From positions 1-64,000 of the forward strand of contig JAIPBU010000015.1 in the NCBI GenBank assembly GCA_021738535.1: a DNA stretch of 64,000 nt. The letters run 5' to 3'. The notes under the pieces were generated by a model. That model had not been told where the DNA came from. It saw only the letters and a program-made list of their open reading frames with translations, and did not search any database. Below are positions 27,843 to 36,874 of the stretch, in pieces (position 1 is the first letter of the stretch; each line of letters starts with the position of its first letter). This DNA comes from Bacteroidales bacterium. Its GTDB lineage: Bacteria; Bacteroidota; Bacteroidia; Bacteroidales; VadinHA17. Both the position numbers and the translations under genes were made by a program.

Positions 27843-29747
27843 TTGGAAACCAAAAAGAACATATTCGACGGCAGGAAATTATTTTTTTATGCGGTAATAT
27901 TGATAGGTGCCCTGGTACTTCTGGTCAGGCTGTTTGCCCTGCAGGTAGTTGATGATTCTTACAGGACCTCGGCAGAAAACAATGTTCTGAGGTACGTTAC
28001 TCAGTATCCTGCCAGGGGGCTTATCTACGACAGGGATGGAGAATTACTGGTATTTAACCAGGCAGCATATGACCTTATGGTTATACCCGGTCAGACTGCG
28101 GATATTGATACAACGGAACTATGTTCAATCCTTGAGATAGACCGGGATGCATTTGTCAGAAAAATGGATGAAGCCCGGGTTTTTTCAAGATATGCACCTT
28201 CTATCTTCCTGAAAATGGTATCTGCCGAAACATATGCACGTTTGCAGGAAGTGTTGTTCAAGTACCCTGGTTTTTATGTACAGACACGTACTCTCCGTAA
28301 ATATTCTTACCCTTCTGCAGCTCATGCCCTGGGCTATGTGGGGGAGGTTAACAGCAATGAAATTGAAAGCAATCCTTACTACAGGGCAGGTGATTACATT
28401 GGTAAAAACGGCATCGAAAAAACATATGAGAAATACCTGAGGGGAAAGAAAGGGTTGAAAATTTACCTTGTTGATGTTTATAACAGGATCAAAGGTCTTT
28501 ACCAGGAAGGCAGGTATGATACTGTTCCTGTACCGGGGAAAAACCTGGTTACTACCCTTGATATTGACCTTCAGCGCTATGGAGAAAAGCTTATGGGGGA
28601 TAAGAACGGGAGTATTGTTGCTATTGAGCCATCCACAGGTGAGGTGCTGGCCCTTATTTCCACTCCTGACTATGACCCCTCTCTGCTGGTAGGAAGGATT
28701 AGATCTGAGAATTACCGTAAGCTCCAGGGAGACACACTTGAGCCCTTATTTAACAGGGCATTGATGGCATCCTATCCTCCGGGTTCCACTTTTAAGCCTG
28801 TCAACGGATTGATAGCCCTGCAGGAGGGAGCTATTTACCGCAATTATGAATATTTTTGTGACAACGGTTATTATGCTCCCGGTATTCATGTCGGTTGTCA
28901 CCATTTTGCTTCTTTTAACCTGCCGCAGGCAATTACAGCATCGTGTAATGCATATTTCTGTAATGCCTTCAGGAGAACCCTTGACAGTCCTGATTATGAA
29001 TCAACAGCAGAAGGATTAACAAAATGGCGCTCCTATCTGTCTGAATTTGGATTCGGATCAAAACTGGGGATTGACTTTCCCAATGAACTCACTGGTTTTG
29101 TACCCCGGGCTTCTTTTTATGATAACATATACGGAAGGGGCAGGTGGAATGCACTGACCGTTCTTTCAATGGCTATAGGCCAGGGAGAACTTGGAACAAC
29201 ACCATTGCAGATGGCCAATATGACAGCTTCAATTGCCAACAGGGGACATTATTATACACCTCATATTATTAAATCAATTGATGATGATGAAGAGGCAGTG
29301 GATGATCGGTTCAGGGCAAAGCATGAGATAAGTATTGATTCTGCACATTTCGAAGTGATAGTGGAAGGAATGAAAGGTGTTGTAAATGGGGGCGAAGGTG
29401 CTACTGCACGATGGGTAGCCATAAGGGACCTTGTAATGTGCGGGAAGACCGGAACGGCTGAGAATCCGCACGGTCCCGATCATTCAATTTTCGTGGCATT
29501 TGCCCCTGATAAGAATCCCAGGATTGCAATTGCAGTATACGTGGAAAACACCGGTTTTGGTTCAACATTTGCTGCACCCGTGGCAAGCCTGATGGTTGAA
29601 AAGTATATTAAGGGAGATACTGAGAATAAGTGGCTTGAAAATTACATCCTTAATCCTCCCGAACCTGTTAACAGTGAGGAAGAAAATGCAGGCGAAGAAG
29701 AGGAGGAGGAAGGAGATAAGGAAAAGGAAGATGAAGAGGAGAATTAA
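27843..29747 (+). CDS. mrdA: Penicillin-binding protein 2 (elongasome transpeptidase)
   Basis: This 634-residue class B PBP crosslinks lateral-wall peptidoglycan as partner of RodA. One N-terminal membrane segment (about 14-34) is followed by the PBP dimerisation domain (ARGLIYDRDG) and the transpeptidase domain with the catalytic SxxK at 315-318 (GSTFK), SCN and KTGTAE. The start is a TTG at 27843; no in-frame ATG is suitably placed. The last 30 residues are an acidic Glu/Lys tail, whose coding DNA is overlapped by the start of rodA. Confidence 0.95.
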   Translation: METKKNIFDGRKLFFYAVILIGALVLLVRLFALQVVDDSYRTSAENNVLRYVTQYPARGLIYDRDGELLVFNQAAYDLMVIPGQTADIDTTELCSILEIDRDAFVRKMDEARVFSRYAPSIFLKMVSAETYARLQEVLFKYPGFYVQTRTLRKYSYPSAAHALGYVGEVNSNEIESNPYYRAGDYIGKNGIEKTYEKYLRGKKGLKIYLVDVYNRIKGLYQEGRYDTVPVPGKNLVTTLDIDLQRYGEKLMGDKNGSIVAIEPSTGEVLALISTPDYDPSLLVGRIRSENYRKLQGDTLEPLFNRALMASYPPGSTFKPVNGLIALQEGAIYRNYEYFCDNGYYAPGIHVGCHHFASFNLPQAITASCNAYFCNAFRRTLDSPDYESTAEGLTKWRSYLSEFGFGSKLGIDFPNELTGFVPRASFYDNIYGRGRWNALTVLSMAIGQGELGTTPLQMANMTASIANRGHYYTPHIIKSIDDDEEAVDDRFRAKHEISIDSAHFEVIVEGMKGVVNGGEGATARWVAIRDLVMCGKTGTAENPHGPDHSIFVAFAPDKNPRIAIAVYVENTGFGSTFAAPVASLMVEKYIKGDTENKWLENYILNPPEPVNSEEENAGEEEEEEGDKEKEDEEEN

Positions 29748-31155
29748 CATATTATCCAATATAGACTGGATAGTGGTGTTGCTATACCTGCTGTTCGTTA
29801 TTTTTGGCTGGGTTAATATTTATGCAGCCGGTTACAGTGACGAATATTCGGGTATCATGGACCTGAGCCAGAGATATGGTAAGCAAATGATGTTTATCTT
29901 TGCAGCCTTCCTTATGGCAATAATAATAATGGCCATTGACAGCCGCTTTTATATTTTCTTTGCGTACATAATATATTCAATTTTCTTTATTATGCTGGTG
30001 GCTGTATTGCTGCTGGGTAAGGAAATTAACGGTGCAAGGTCCTGGTTTGAGCTGGGTAATTTCAGTCTTCAGCCTGCCGAGTTTGCAAAATTTGCAACAG
30101 CTCTTGCCCTGGCAAGGTATCTTTCCAAATCAGGACGAGACCTGGGTTCTTTCAGAACCCTCTTAATTTCACTGGTCATTATCTTCCTGCCTGCTGCCCT
30201 AATCGAAATTCAGCCTGACCTGGGATCCACAATGATATTTTTCTCACTTGTGCTTGTTCTCTTCAGGGAAGGATTATCACCGTATTATTTTATCATAGGT
30301 ATACTGGCAGCCATTTTATTTATTGCCACTTTACTGGTTGATGGTATATATATTTATTCAGGTCTTGTACTTTCCGGTTTTATTTACCATCTCCTGGCGG
30401 GAAGGGGAGTATCCTACAGTATCAAGGGATTGTTGATCTACATTTTAACAGGAATAGTGCTCTATGGTATATTTTATTTCCTGTCTGTAAACGTGGACAT
30501 CGAAGTTATTTTTATGATTGCCCTTGTAATATCGGGGCTGGTATACTCATATTATGTCTTCCGGCATAAAGCTAAATATGTGCTTATTTTACTGGCCTTT
30601 ATGCTGGGAAGTATGATCTTTTCATATTCCGTCGATTATGCTTTTAATAATATTCTTTTACCTCACCAGCAAACAAGAATTAATGTTGTCCTGGGTGTGG
30701 AATCGGATCCTTCGGGTGCAGGGTATAATCTCAACCAGTCAAAGATATCAATAGGATCAGGAGGGATGTGGGGTAAAGGTTTTTTAAAGGGCACACAGAC
30801 AAAATTTAAATTTGTTCCTGAACAGAGCACTGATTTTATTTTTTGCACTGTTGGAGAAGAGTGGGGATTTGCCGGCGCAGGACTGGTTGTGATCCTTTTT
30901 TCTTTTTTCCTTATGAGGCTGTTATGGCTGGCTGAACGGCAACGATCAACTTTTACAAGGATTTACGGCTACTCTGTTATTTCAATTTTCCTCTTCCACT
31001 TTCTTATAAATATTGGTATGACAATGGGACTTGTTCCCGTAATAGGAATACCCCTGCCATTTTTCAGCTATGGAGGATCTTCACTCTGGGGATTTACCAT
31101 ACTGCTTTTTATATTCCTCAGACTGGATGCCAGTCGTAATGAGTACCTTGTTTGA
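29731..31155 (+). CDS. rodA: Rod-shape SEDS glycosyltransferase RodA
   Basis: RodA polymerises peptidoglycan glycan strands with PBP2. The SEDS family features are ten or so membrane segments, LGKEINGARSWFELGNFSLQPAEFAK in the second part, IEIQPDLGSTMIF (catalytic Asp region) and PFFSYGGSSLWG near the C-terminus. I start it at ATG 29731 (474 residues), which overlaps the mrdA end by 17 bp. The open frame extends upstream to 29596, but that part is only the shifted frame of the PBP2 tail. The protein has an expanded set of hydrophobic segments between the two conserved halves. Confidence 0.94.
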   Translation: MKRRINILSNIDWIVVLLYLLFVIFGWVNIYAAGYSDEYSGIMDLSQRYGKQMMFIFAAFLMAIIIMAIDSRFYIFFAYIIYSIFFIMLVAVLLLGKEINGARSWFELGNFSLQPAEFAKFATALALARYLSKSGRDLGSFRTLLISLVIIFLPAALIEIQPDLGSTMIFFSLVLVLFREGLSPYYFIIGILAAILFIATLLVDGIYIYSGLVLSGFIYHLLAGRGVSYSIKGLLIYILTGIVLYGIFYFLSVNVDIEVIFMIALVISGLVYSYYVFRHKAKYVLILLAFMLGSMIFSYSVDYAFNNILLPHQQTRINVVLGVESDPSGAGYNLNQSKISIGSGGMWGKGFLKGTQTKFKFVPEQSTDFIFCTVGEEWGFAGAGLVVILFSFFLMRLLWLAERQRSTFTRIYGYSVISIFLFHFLINIGMTMGLVPVIGIPLPFFSYGGSSLWGFTILLFIFLRLDASRNEYLV

Positions 31156-31168
31156 TGGCGGGGATGTA

Positions 31169-31208
31169 GCGACGAAGCGACGAAGTGACGAAGCGACGAA
31201 GTGACGAA
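31169..31208. repeat. Tandem octamer array G(C/T)GACGAA x5
   Basis: Five perfect-phase 8-bp units: GCGACGAA, GCGACGAA, GTGACGAA, GCGACGAA, GTGACGAA. They begin 13 bp after the rodA stop. There are no spacers, so this is a microsatellite and not CRISPR. Confidence 0.85.
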
Positions 31209-31277
31209 AATTTAAGATCAACGATTTATGAATTAAGAAATATTGATATAAAGTTGCATCTTTTATAGATATTGGTA

Positions 31278-31299
31278 GATGCGGCATGCCTGCCGCATC
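31278..31299. repeat. Perfect inverted repeat, 9-bp arms
   Basis: GATGCGGCA, loop TGCC, TGCCGCATC. It is located between the 3' ends of rodA and the acpH-like gene. No T-run follows within a few bases on either strand, so a terminator role is doubtful. Confidence 0.45.
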
Positions 31300-31351
31300 A
31301 GGGATACAAGCAGAGAGGAGAGCGAAAAGCGAATAGCGAAGAGTGAATAGA

Positions 31352-31963
31352 TCAAAACGGCATTGTGATACGCTGGTTGAGGGGTATGCCAAAGTCTTTT
31401 TCGACATAGTCAATAAGCTGCGGAAAGAATTCCATAAAATCTTCTCCGAGGCTATAGTAATTCTTCTTGAATGTTTTAATGGCAAATTTTGATTCGTTTG
31501 GCAGGCTGGTACGCCTGCTCAGCGCATTAAACACCTGGCGCAGTCCCTTGCTCGTTTTATATGATTCTATCCAGTTGTTAATAATAAAAAACGGGAAACG
31601 GTCTTTTACCTTTGGGGGAAGAATATCATAATTGTTGACCATTGCCCGGTAAAACTGGTAAGTAATACTCTCCAGCGGACGGCGTGAAAAAGTATCCCAT
31701 TCTTTTGTCAGGTAATGATCGTAGAGTATATCTGTTACAACGCCTGCATATTTATGATACTTGCGTGTAAAAACCATTTTACTCCTGTGAACCACGGGGT
31801 GCCGGTCAGTAAAGTCATCAATATGCCTGTGAAGGATAATACCTTTTTTTACCAGTTCAGGGTATTTAAGGTAATCCCTGCCCTTGACGTAATCACCAAT
31901 ATAATTCCCAATGATGATTTCGTCGGAGTCGCCGGATAGATATATGTGGGCAAGGACATTCAT
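31352..31963 (-). CDS. AcpH-like acyl-carrier-protein phosphodiesterase (DUF479)
   Basis: The 203-residue protein matches the DUF479/AcpH family, HD-type hydrolases that release phosphopantetheine from ACP. Conserved pieces are MNVLAHIYLS at the start, GNYIGDYVKG, IILHRHIDDFTDRHPVV (His and Asp ligands), and VVTDILYDHYL. The length is right. Physiological activity in Bacteroidota is untested as far as I know. It is monocistronic, facing rodA tail to tail and divergent from the next gene. Confidence 0.85.
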   Translation of the reverse strand: MNVLAHIYLSGDSDEIIIGNYIGDYVKGRDYLKYPELVKKGIILHRHIDDFTDRHPVVHRSKMVFTRKYHKYAGVVTDILYDHYLTKEWDTFSRRPLESITYQFYRAMVNNYDILPPKVKDRFPFFIINNWIESYKTSKGLRQVFNALSRRTSLPNESKFAIKTFKKNYYSLGEDFMEFFPQLIDYVEKDFGIPLNQRITMPF

Positions 31964-32221
31964 CGGGTTTTTAAAATATCATTTTTCAGGTTGCAGGCAA
32001 ATAAACTTTTTTTTAGATACCCTTTAATATTTTCTTTAACATATTTTGAGAGTAACGCAATAAACATACCAAAGTTCAGCAGGTCAGAAGATTGGGTTGG
32101 TTTAAATCTGCTAATAAAAATTTACTCAAATATAAGGAAATTAACCAGTTAAATTATAAATTTGTTGATTCTATTTTTCAATTGGACCTATAAAATCTTA
32201 ACGTTTAATCAAAATAATATT

Positions 32222-33556
32222 ATGAAAAAGAATGTTATAATAATTGGAGCAGCGGGTAGGGATTTTCACAATTTCAATACTTATTACCGCGATAATGAGG
32301 ATTATAATGTTGTTGCATTCACAGCAGCACAGATTCCTGATATTGATGGAAGAAAATATCCGAAGGAGCTGGCAGGCAAGTTATATCCGGATGGGATACC
32401 CATTTATGCTGAAGATAATCTTCCCCGTCTTATTAAAGAGCTTGAGGTAGATGATTGTGCTTTTTCCTACAGCGATGTAACTTACGAAAAGGTTATGTCT
32501 GTTAGCGCTATAGTAAACGCTGCAGGTGCCAATTTTGTACTTCTTGGCCCCGGTGATACAATGGTTAAAAGCACTAAGCCGGTTATTGCAGTTGGTGCGA
32601 TACGTACCGGTTGTGGTAAAAGCCAGACATCACGAAGGGTAATTGAACTACTGATGGAAAAAGGTTTGAAGGTTGTAGCCGTAAGGCACCCGATGCCATA
32701 TGGTGATCTTAATGCACAGAAGGTTCAAAGGTTTGCCGAGGTAAGCGACCTCGAAAAGCATAAGTGTACCATTGAAGAGATGGAAGAATATGAACCTCAT
32801 GTAGTCAGGGGAAATGTTATTTATGCCGGTGTTGATTATGAAGCTATACTGAGGGAAGCAGAGAAAGATCCCAAAGGATGTGATGTTGTTCTATGGGATG
32901 GTGGTAACAATGATTTTCCTTTCTACAAGCCTGATCTTACCATAACAGTTGTTGACCCGCACAGGGCAGGCCACGAATTAAGATATTATCCCGGTGAAGT
33001 TACTCTGAGACTTGCCGATGTGGTTGTTATAAACAAGATGGACAGCAGTGCACCCGAAGATATTGAAACAGTAAGAGAGAGTATCCGTAAGGTAGCACCG
33101 GAAGCAACTGTAGTAGATGGTGCATCCCCGATAAAAGTGGACGACCCTTCAGTTATTAAGGGAAAGAAAGTACTTGTTGTTGAGGATGGCCCGACACTCA
33201 CTCACGGGGAGATGAAGATTGGTGCAGGTGTAGTGGCTGCCCAGAAATTCGGAGCCAGTGAGATGGTTGACCCGAGGCCTTATACTGTTGGCAAACTGTC
33301 AGAGACATTTGAGATTTATCCTGAGATAGGTACACTTCTTCCTGCAATGGGTTACGGTGAGCAGCAATTGAAAGATCTCGAAGAAACAATCAACAATACT
33401 GATTGTGATTCAGTAGTAATAGGAACTCCAATAGACCTTAACAGGATTATCAATATTAAGAAGCCTAATACAAGGGTGTATTATGATCTGCAGGAGATTG
33501 GTTATCCCAACCTTTCCGAAGTGGTTGATGATTTTGTCAGGAAGCATAATTTATAA
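32222..33556 (+). CDS. Cyclic-2,3-diphosphoglycerate-synthase-like P-loop protein
   Basis: A 444-residue protein from ATG 32222. The N-terminal third is Rossmann-like (VIIIGAAGRDFHNFN). A P-loop NTPase domain follows, with GAIRTGCGKSQTSR (125-138) and a VVINKMD guanine-type motif; TLTHGEMKIGAGV lies after it. This family is often annotated as cyclic 2,3-diphosphoglycerate synthetase after an archaeal enzyme, but bacteria carrying it are not known to accumulate that solute, so the substrate is open. It stands alone with its own terminator. The open frame reaches back to 32162, but the ATG gives a family-like N-terminus. Confidence 0.8.
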   Translation: MKKNVIIIGAAGRDFHNFNTYYRDNEDYNVVAFTAAQIPDIDGRKYPKELAGKLYPDGIPIYAEDNLPRLIKELEVDDCAFSYSDVTYEKVMSVSAIVNAAGANFVLLGPGDTMVKSTKPVIAVGAIRTGCGKSQTSRRVIELLMEKGLKVVAVRHPMPYGDLNAQKVQRFAEVSDLEKHKCTIEEMEEYEPHVVRGNVIYAGVDYEAILREAEKDPKGCDVVLWDGGNNDFPFYKPDLTITVVDPHRAGHELRYYPGEVTLRLADVVVINKMDSSAPEDIETVRESIRKVAPEATVVDGASPIKVDDPSVIKGKKVLVVEDGPTLTHGEMKIGAGVVAAQKFGASEMVDPRPYTVGKLSETFEIYPEIGTLLPAMGYGEQQLKDLEETINNTDCDSVVIGTPIDLNRIINIKKPNTRVYYDLQEIGYPNLSEVVDDFVRKHNL

Positions 33557-33579
33557 CATTATATATCTGAAAAAGAAGG

Positions 33580-33602
33580 GGTGCCGCCAGGCACCTTTTT
33601 TT
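33580..33602 (+). terminator. Rho-independent terminator between convergent genes
   Basis: GGTGCC, loop GCCA, GGCACC and seven T. It serves the plus-strand P-loop gene. The T-run reaches the pgi stop codon. Confidence 0.8.
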
Positions 33603-34896
33603 ATTCAGGTTTGCCAAGAAGCCTGAACATATTCTTTTTGTATGCTTCCACACCAGGTTGGTTAAAAGGGTTAACACCAAGGATATATCCGCTTATGGCG
33701 CATGATATTTCAAAAAAGTAAAGCAGGCTGCCAAGCCAGTTTTCAGTTATGGCAGGCAGTAATATCCTGGTTACCGGAACCCCTCCTTCACGGTGAGCCA
33801 TTACAGTTCCTTCTTCTGCCCTGGCATTCACTTCTGACAGTCGTTTACCTGCAAGGAAGTTAAGATTATCAAGGTTATCTTTATCGTGTGGTATTGTAAG
33901 TTTGGAGGAGTGTTCTTTAACTGAAACAACCGTTTCCATAATAAACCTTTCCCCATCCTGCATGTACTGGCCCATTGAATGAAGGTCTGTGGTGAAATTA
34001 GCGGAGGCAGGGAATATGCCCCTCCCGCTTTTTCCCTCACTCTCACCAACCAGTTGCTTCCACCACTCCAAAATATACTGGAGGGAGGGTTCATAGTTGA
34101 CAAGCATTTCAATGTATTTACCTTTCTTATAAAGGATGGTGCGGATTGCAGCATATGTCAATGCCGGGTTAGTGACTGACCTGTTGTCGCGTGTGTTTTT
34201 AACCATTGAGACTGCTCCCCTTATCAGTTCACGGATATCCAATCCTGCAACAGCTATAGGCAGCAGCCCAACAGGTGTAAGTACTGAATACCTGCCACCA
34301 ACATTGTTCGGGATAATGAAGGTATCATATCCTTCGATTTCTGCAAGTTTTCGAAGGGCTCCTTTTTCTTTATCTGTGACGGCCACAATATGATTCCTGG
34401 CTGCTTTATTACTTACTTTTGATTCAAGGAGCTTTCTCAGTATCCTGAAGGCAATAGCCGGTTCGGTTGTTGTACCCGATTTTGATATAACTATTATGTT
34501 GAAAGTTCTGTCTGAGAGGTATTCCTTTATTACAGACAGGTATTCTTCACTGATATTCTGACCTGCAAATAATACTTCATGTTCATTTTCCTTACCGGGT
34601 ATATTGACCGGGGGCTTCAGGGCTTCAATAACAGCTTTTGCCCCCAGGTATGATCCTCCTATTCCAATAACAACCGTAATATCTGACTGCTTTCTTAAGC
34701 GCTGTGCTGTTTTTTCTATTTTTTCAATATCCCCGGATGCGTTCTCCGGTAAATCCAGCCAGCCGGTAAACTCATTACCTTCACCTGTTCTGTTAACCAG
34801 TTTATCAAGCTGGCTTATAGATCTTATGGTTTCTTCGGTAATCTCTTTTTCTGTTATAAAGTCAAGGCAGTTGCTGTAATCAATTTCTACTTTCAT
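33601..34896 (-). CDS. pgi: Glucose-6-phosphate isomerase
   Basis: Pgi interconverts glucose 6-phosphate and fructose 6-phosphate in the cytoplasm. This 431-residue form is the short type found in Bacillus/Thermotoga rather than the 550-residue enterobacterial form. Visible are VVIGIGGSYLGAKAVIEAL, VISKSGTTTEPAIAFR (sugar-phosphate site), GGRYSVLTPVGLLPIA and SANFTTDLHSMGQYMQDG. It starts 4 bp after the gpsA stop, so gpsA-pgi form one unit. Confidence 0.95.
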   Translation of the reverse strand: MKVEIDYSNCLDFITEKEITEETIRSISQLDKLVNRTGEGNEFTGWLDLPENASGDIEKIEKTAQRLRKQSDITVVIGIGGSYLGAKAVIEALKPPVNIPGKENEHEVLFAGQNISEEYLSVIKEYLSDRTFNIIVISKSGTTTEPAIAFRILRKLLESKVSNKAARNHIVAVTDKEKGALRKLAEIEGYDTFIIPNNVGGRYSVLTPVGLLPIAVAGLDIRELIRGAVSMVKNTRDNRSVTNPALTYAAIRTILYKKGKYIEMLVNYEPSLQYILEWWKQLVGESEGKSGRGIFPASANFTTDLHSMGQYMQDGERFIMETVVSVKEHSSKLTIPHDKDNLDNLNFLAGKRLSEVNARAEEGTVMAHREGGVPVTRILLPAITENWLGSLLYFFEISCAISGYILGVNPFNQPGVEAYKKNMFRLLGKPE

Positions 34897-34900
34897 CTGT

Positions 34901-35899
34901 TTATTTTAGTATTTTTATCAGTTCATTGAATTCCCCGGAAGGATTGGCTTTTTCATATAGTATCCTGTAAACTGTGTCTGCAACAGGGATATTAACCCTG
35001 AGCGATTGGTTTATTTCATTTATACAATCCGAGGCATAATAACCTTCGGCTACCATTTCCATTTCCATGCGGGTAAAATGTACAGAGTACCCCCTGCCAA
35101 TCATATTGCCAAAGGTCCTGTTCCTGCTGAATTTGGAATATGCAGTAACAAGAAGGTCGCCCAGGTAGGCTGAACTGTTAATATCACGATCATTACTATA
35201 GATTGCCCTGATGAAATTCCTCATTTCAGTTACGGCATTAGCTATAAGAACGGCCTGGAAATTATCTCCGTATCCAAGTCCTTGTGCGATTCCTGCAGCT
35301 ATTGCATAAATATTTTTTATGACTGCTGCATATTCAGTGCCGGTTATATCATTTGATATAACAGTCCTCAGGTAATAATTCTCCAGCAGCCCGGATATCC
35401 TGACTGCCTTACTGCTGTCCTTTGACGCAATCGTAAGGTAAGTTAACTTCTCCATTGCAATTTCTTCAGCATGAGTGGGCCCTGTGAGGACAACAAGGTT
35501 ATCATAGGGCAAAGAATAATTATTATGAAGGAAATCGCCTACTATCTGGTTATACTCGGGTACAATACCTTTAATTGCCGAACATACAGTTTTTCCGCTT
35601 ATATCAACCATCAGTCCTTCGAGGCTGCCTTTCAGAAAGGCAGAGGGAATGACAAGGATGATAGTGTGTGAGTTATCAAAGGCATGGTTAATATCATTTG
35701 TAAGGTGTATATTATCGAGCTTATGATTAACCATGCTCAGGTAGCGGGGATTGTTTTTATGCACAAGGATATGATCAATGATCTCCTGTTCATGGATATA
35801 CCATGTAATCCCCGATGCATTACCGGAGAGCATTTTCACAAGTGCGGTAGCCCAACTTCCTGAACCTATTACCGATACTTCAGTCTTTGCTGCAGCCAT
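34901..35899 (-). CDS. gpsA: Glycerol-3-phosphate dehydrogenase [NAD(P)+]
   Basis: GpsA reduces dihydroxyacetone phosphate to sn-glycerol 3-phosphate for phospholipid synthesis. The Rossmann motif VIGSGSWATALVKML opens the protein, LTGPTHAEEIA and the catalytic lysine region AAVIKNIYAIAAGIAQGLG follow, and the C-domain has SAYLGDLLVTAYSKFSRNRTFG. ATG 35899 gives 332 residues; an upstream TTG (35917) lies inside the inverted repeat described below and is not preferred. First gene of gpsA-pgi. Confidence 0.94.
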   Translation of the reverse strand: MAAAKTEVSVIGSGSWATALVKMLSGNASGITWYIHEQEIIDHILVHKNNPRYLSMVNHKLDNIHLTNDINHAFDNSHTIILVIPSAFLKGSLEGLMVDISGKTVCSAIKGIVPEYNQIVGDFLHNNYSLPYDNLVVLTGPTHAEEIAMEKLTYLTIASKDSSKAVRISGLLENYYLRTVISNDITGTEYAAVIKNIYAIAAGIAQGLGYGDNFQAVLIANAVTEMRNFIRAIYSNDRDINSSAYLGDLLVTAYSKFSRNRTFGNMIGRGYSVHFTRMEMEMVAEGYYASDCINEINQSLRVNIPVADTVYRILYEKANPSGEFNELIKILK

Positions 35900-35906
35900 A
35901 AAAACA

Positions 35907-35937
35907 TTTTGCAGCAAAGTTAATCATTGCTGCAAAA
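35907..35937 (-). promoter_or_regulatory. Inverted repeat over the gpsA -7 element
   Basis: TTTTGCAGCAA and TTGCTGCAAAA form a perfect 11-bp inverted repeat with a 9-bp spacer, ending 8 bp before the gpsA ATG. The minus strand reads TAACTTTG (35915-35922), an exact TAnnTTTG match, within it. This is the geometry of an operator overlapping a promoter; no good TTG element was found upstream. An mRNA hairpin is the alternative. Confidence 0.45.
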
Positions 35938-35974
35938 GAAATTGCAGGGACACATAAAATTATGTCCCTGCAAT
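35934..35974 (-). terminator. Terminator after the head-GIN gene
   Basis: ATTGCAGGGACA and TGTCCCTGCAAT are 12-bp perfect arms around a 10-nt loop. The minus strand continues TTCTTTT. It separates the head-GIN gene from gpsA. Confidence 0.65.
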
Positions 35975-36025
35975 AATAATAATTGGAATATATATTGTGA
36001 TTTATATTGCCTGTCCGCAACTTAT

Positions 36026-36748
36026 CTATTTCCTTACCACATCACCGCCGCTTGATGATCTTGCATCAACATGTTCAGGGTTTCCATAGTAATAGATATC
36101 ACCTGCACTGCTTGCCCTGGCCCTGAGTTTCTCTGTAACGGTAATTTTTATATCACCTGCACTTGAAGATCTTAGCTCAGCCTCTTTTACTTCAAGGTCA
36201 TAAGCTTTAATATCGCCTGCACTGCTTGTTGATGCATTAACGTAGTCTGCCGTACCCTTGAGGGTTATGTCGCCTGCGCTGCTTGTTTTCAGATAGAGTT
36301 CTTTTGCATAGACTTCCAGTTTTACATCACCTGAGCTGCTGGTTGATATTTTAAGGCTTTCTGTTTTAACAGGTGTTTCACCAATTACATCACCTGCACT
36401 CGATGTACGTATATATTCAACTTTCTCCATTGTAACATACACTCTCATTCTTTTGGCCTTACGAATGCTGACATCATCGGGATATACTTCCAGGATACCC
36501 TTATCCACTTTTGTTACTATGTATTCAAGCAGATTATCATCAGCTTCCACAACAACATTATGGCCTTTACCCTGGGTGATGTAGACATCTATAGATGAGC
36601 TTGTTTTGACCCCGGTAAAAGATCCCACTTCTCTATTTTCTTTTTCAATATTGCCGCTGCCCCTTACTCTGTTCCAGAACTGGGCGTTTGTACTGCTAAT
36701 TGTTGTTACGCATAAAACTGTAACGAATACTAACTTCAGGCTTTTCAT
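36026..36748 (-). CDS. Exported head-GIN domain (DUF2807) protein
   Basis: The 240-residue protein has an N-terminal signal peptide and a DUF2807 putative auto-transporter adhesin head-GIN domain, a right-handed beta-helix. The repeated turn SSAGDI/SSGDV occurs about seven times at a spacing of 15-20 residues, and the GTC-type opening is GSGNIEKENREVGSFTGVKTSSSIDVYI. No catalytic residues are evident; the family is common in Bacteroidota envelopes and its role is unknown. Own terminator downstream. Confidence 0.88.
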   Translation of the reverse strand: MKSLKLVFVTVLCVTTISSTNAQFWNRVRGSGNIEKENREVGSFTGVKTSSSIDVYITQGKGHNVVVEADDNLLEYIVTKVDKGILEVYPDDVSIRKAKRMRVYVTMEKVEYIRTSSAGDVIGETPVKTESLKISTSSSGDVKLEVYAKELYLKTSSAGDITLKGTADYVNASTSSAGDIKAYDLEVKEAELRSSSAGDIKITVTEKLRARASSAGDIYYYGNPEHVDARSSSGGDVVRK

Positions 36749-36820
36749 TTTTCTGACACGTTTTTAATTGTTTAACTTCTATCCTAAAGACATGACATTA
36801 GCAATAGTGATGCATAGTAA

Positions 36821-36849
36821 TAAAAAAAATCCCGCCGTTAAGCGGGATT
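36821..36849 (-). terminator. Terminator after superoxide dismutase gene
   Basis: On the minus strand AATCCCGC, loop TTAACG, GCGGGATT, followed by seven T. It lies 26 bp past the dismutase stop codon. Confidence 0.85.
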
Positions 36850-36874
36850 GTAATTAATATTATAGAAACCCTGG

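Noticed and set aside
29596-29730. Upstream part of the rodA open frame
   Set aside because: It is the shifted frame of the PBP2 tail, gives only a basic, low-complexity peptide, and ATG 29731 fits RodA.
31169-31208. CRISPR-like repeat
   Set aside because: Units are 8 bp without spacers, and no cas gene is present.
36026-36748. DNA-level tandem repeat in the head-GIN gene
   Set aside because: The similar DNA segments encode the repeated SSAGDI turns of a beta-helix; this is protein-level repetition.
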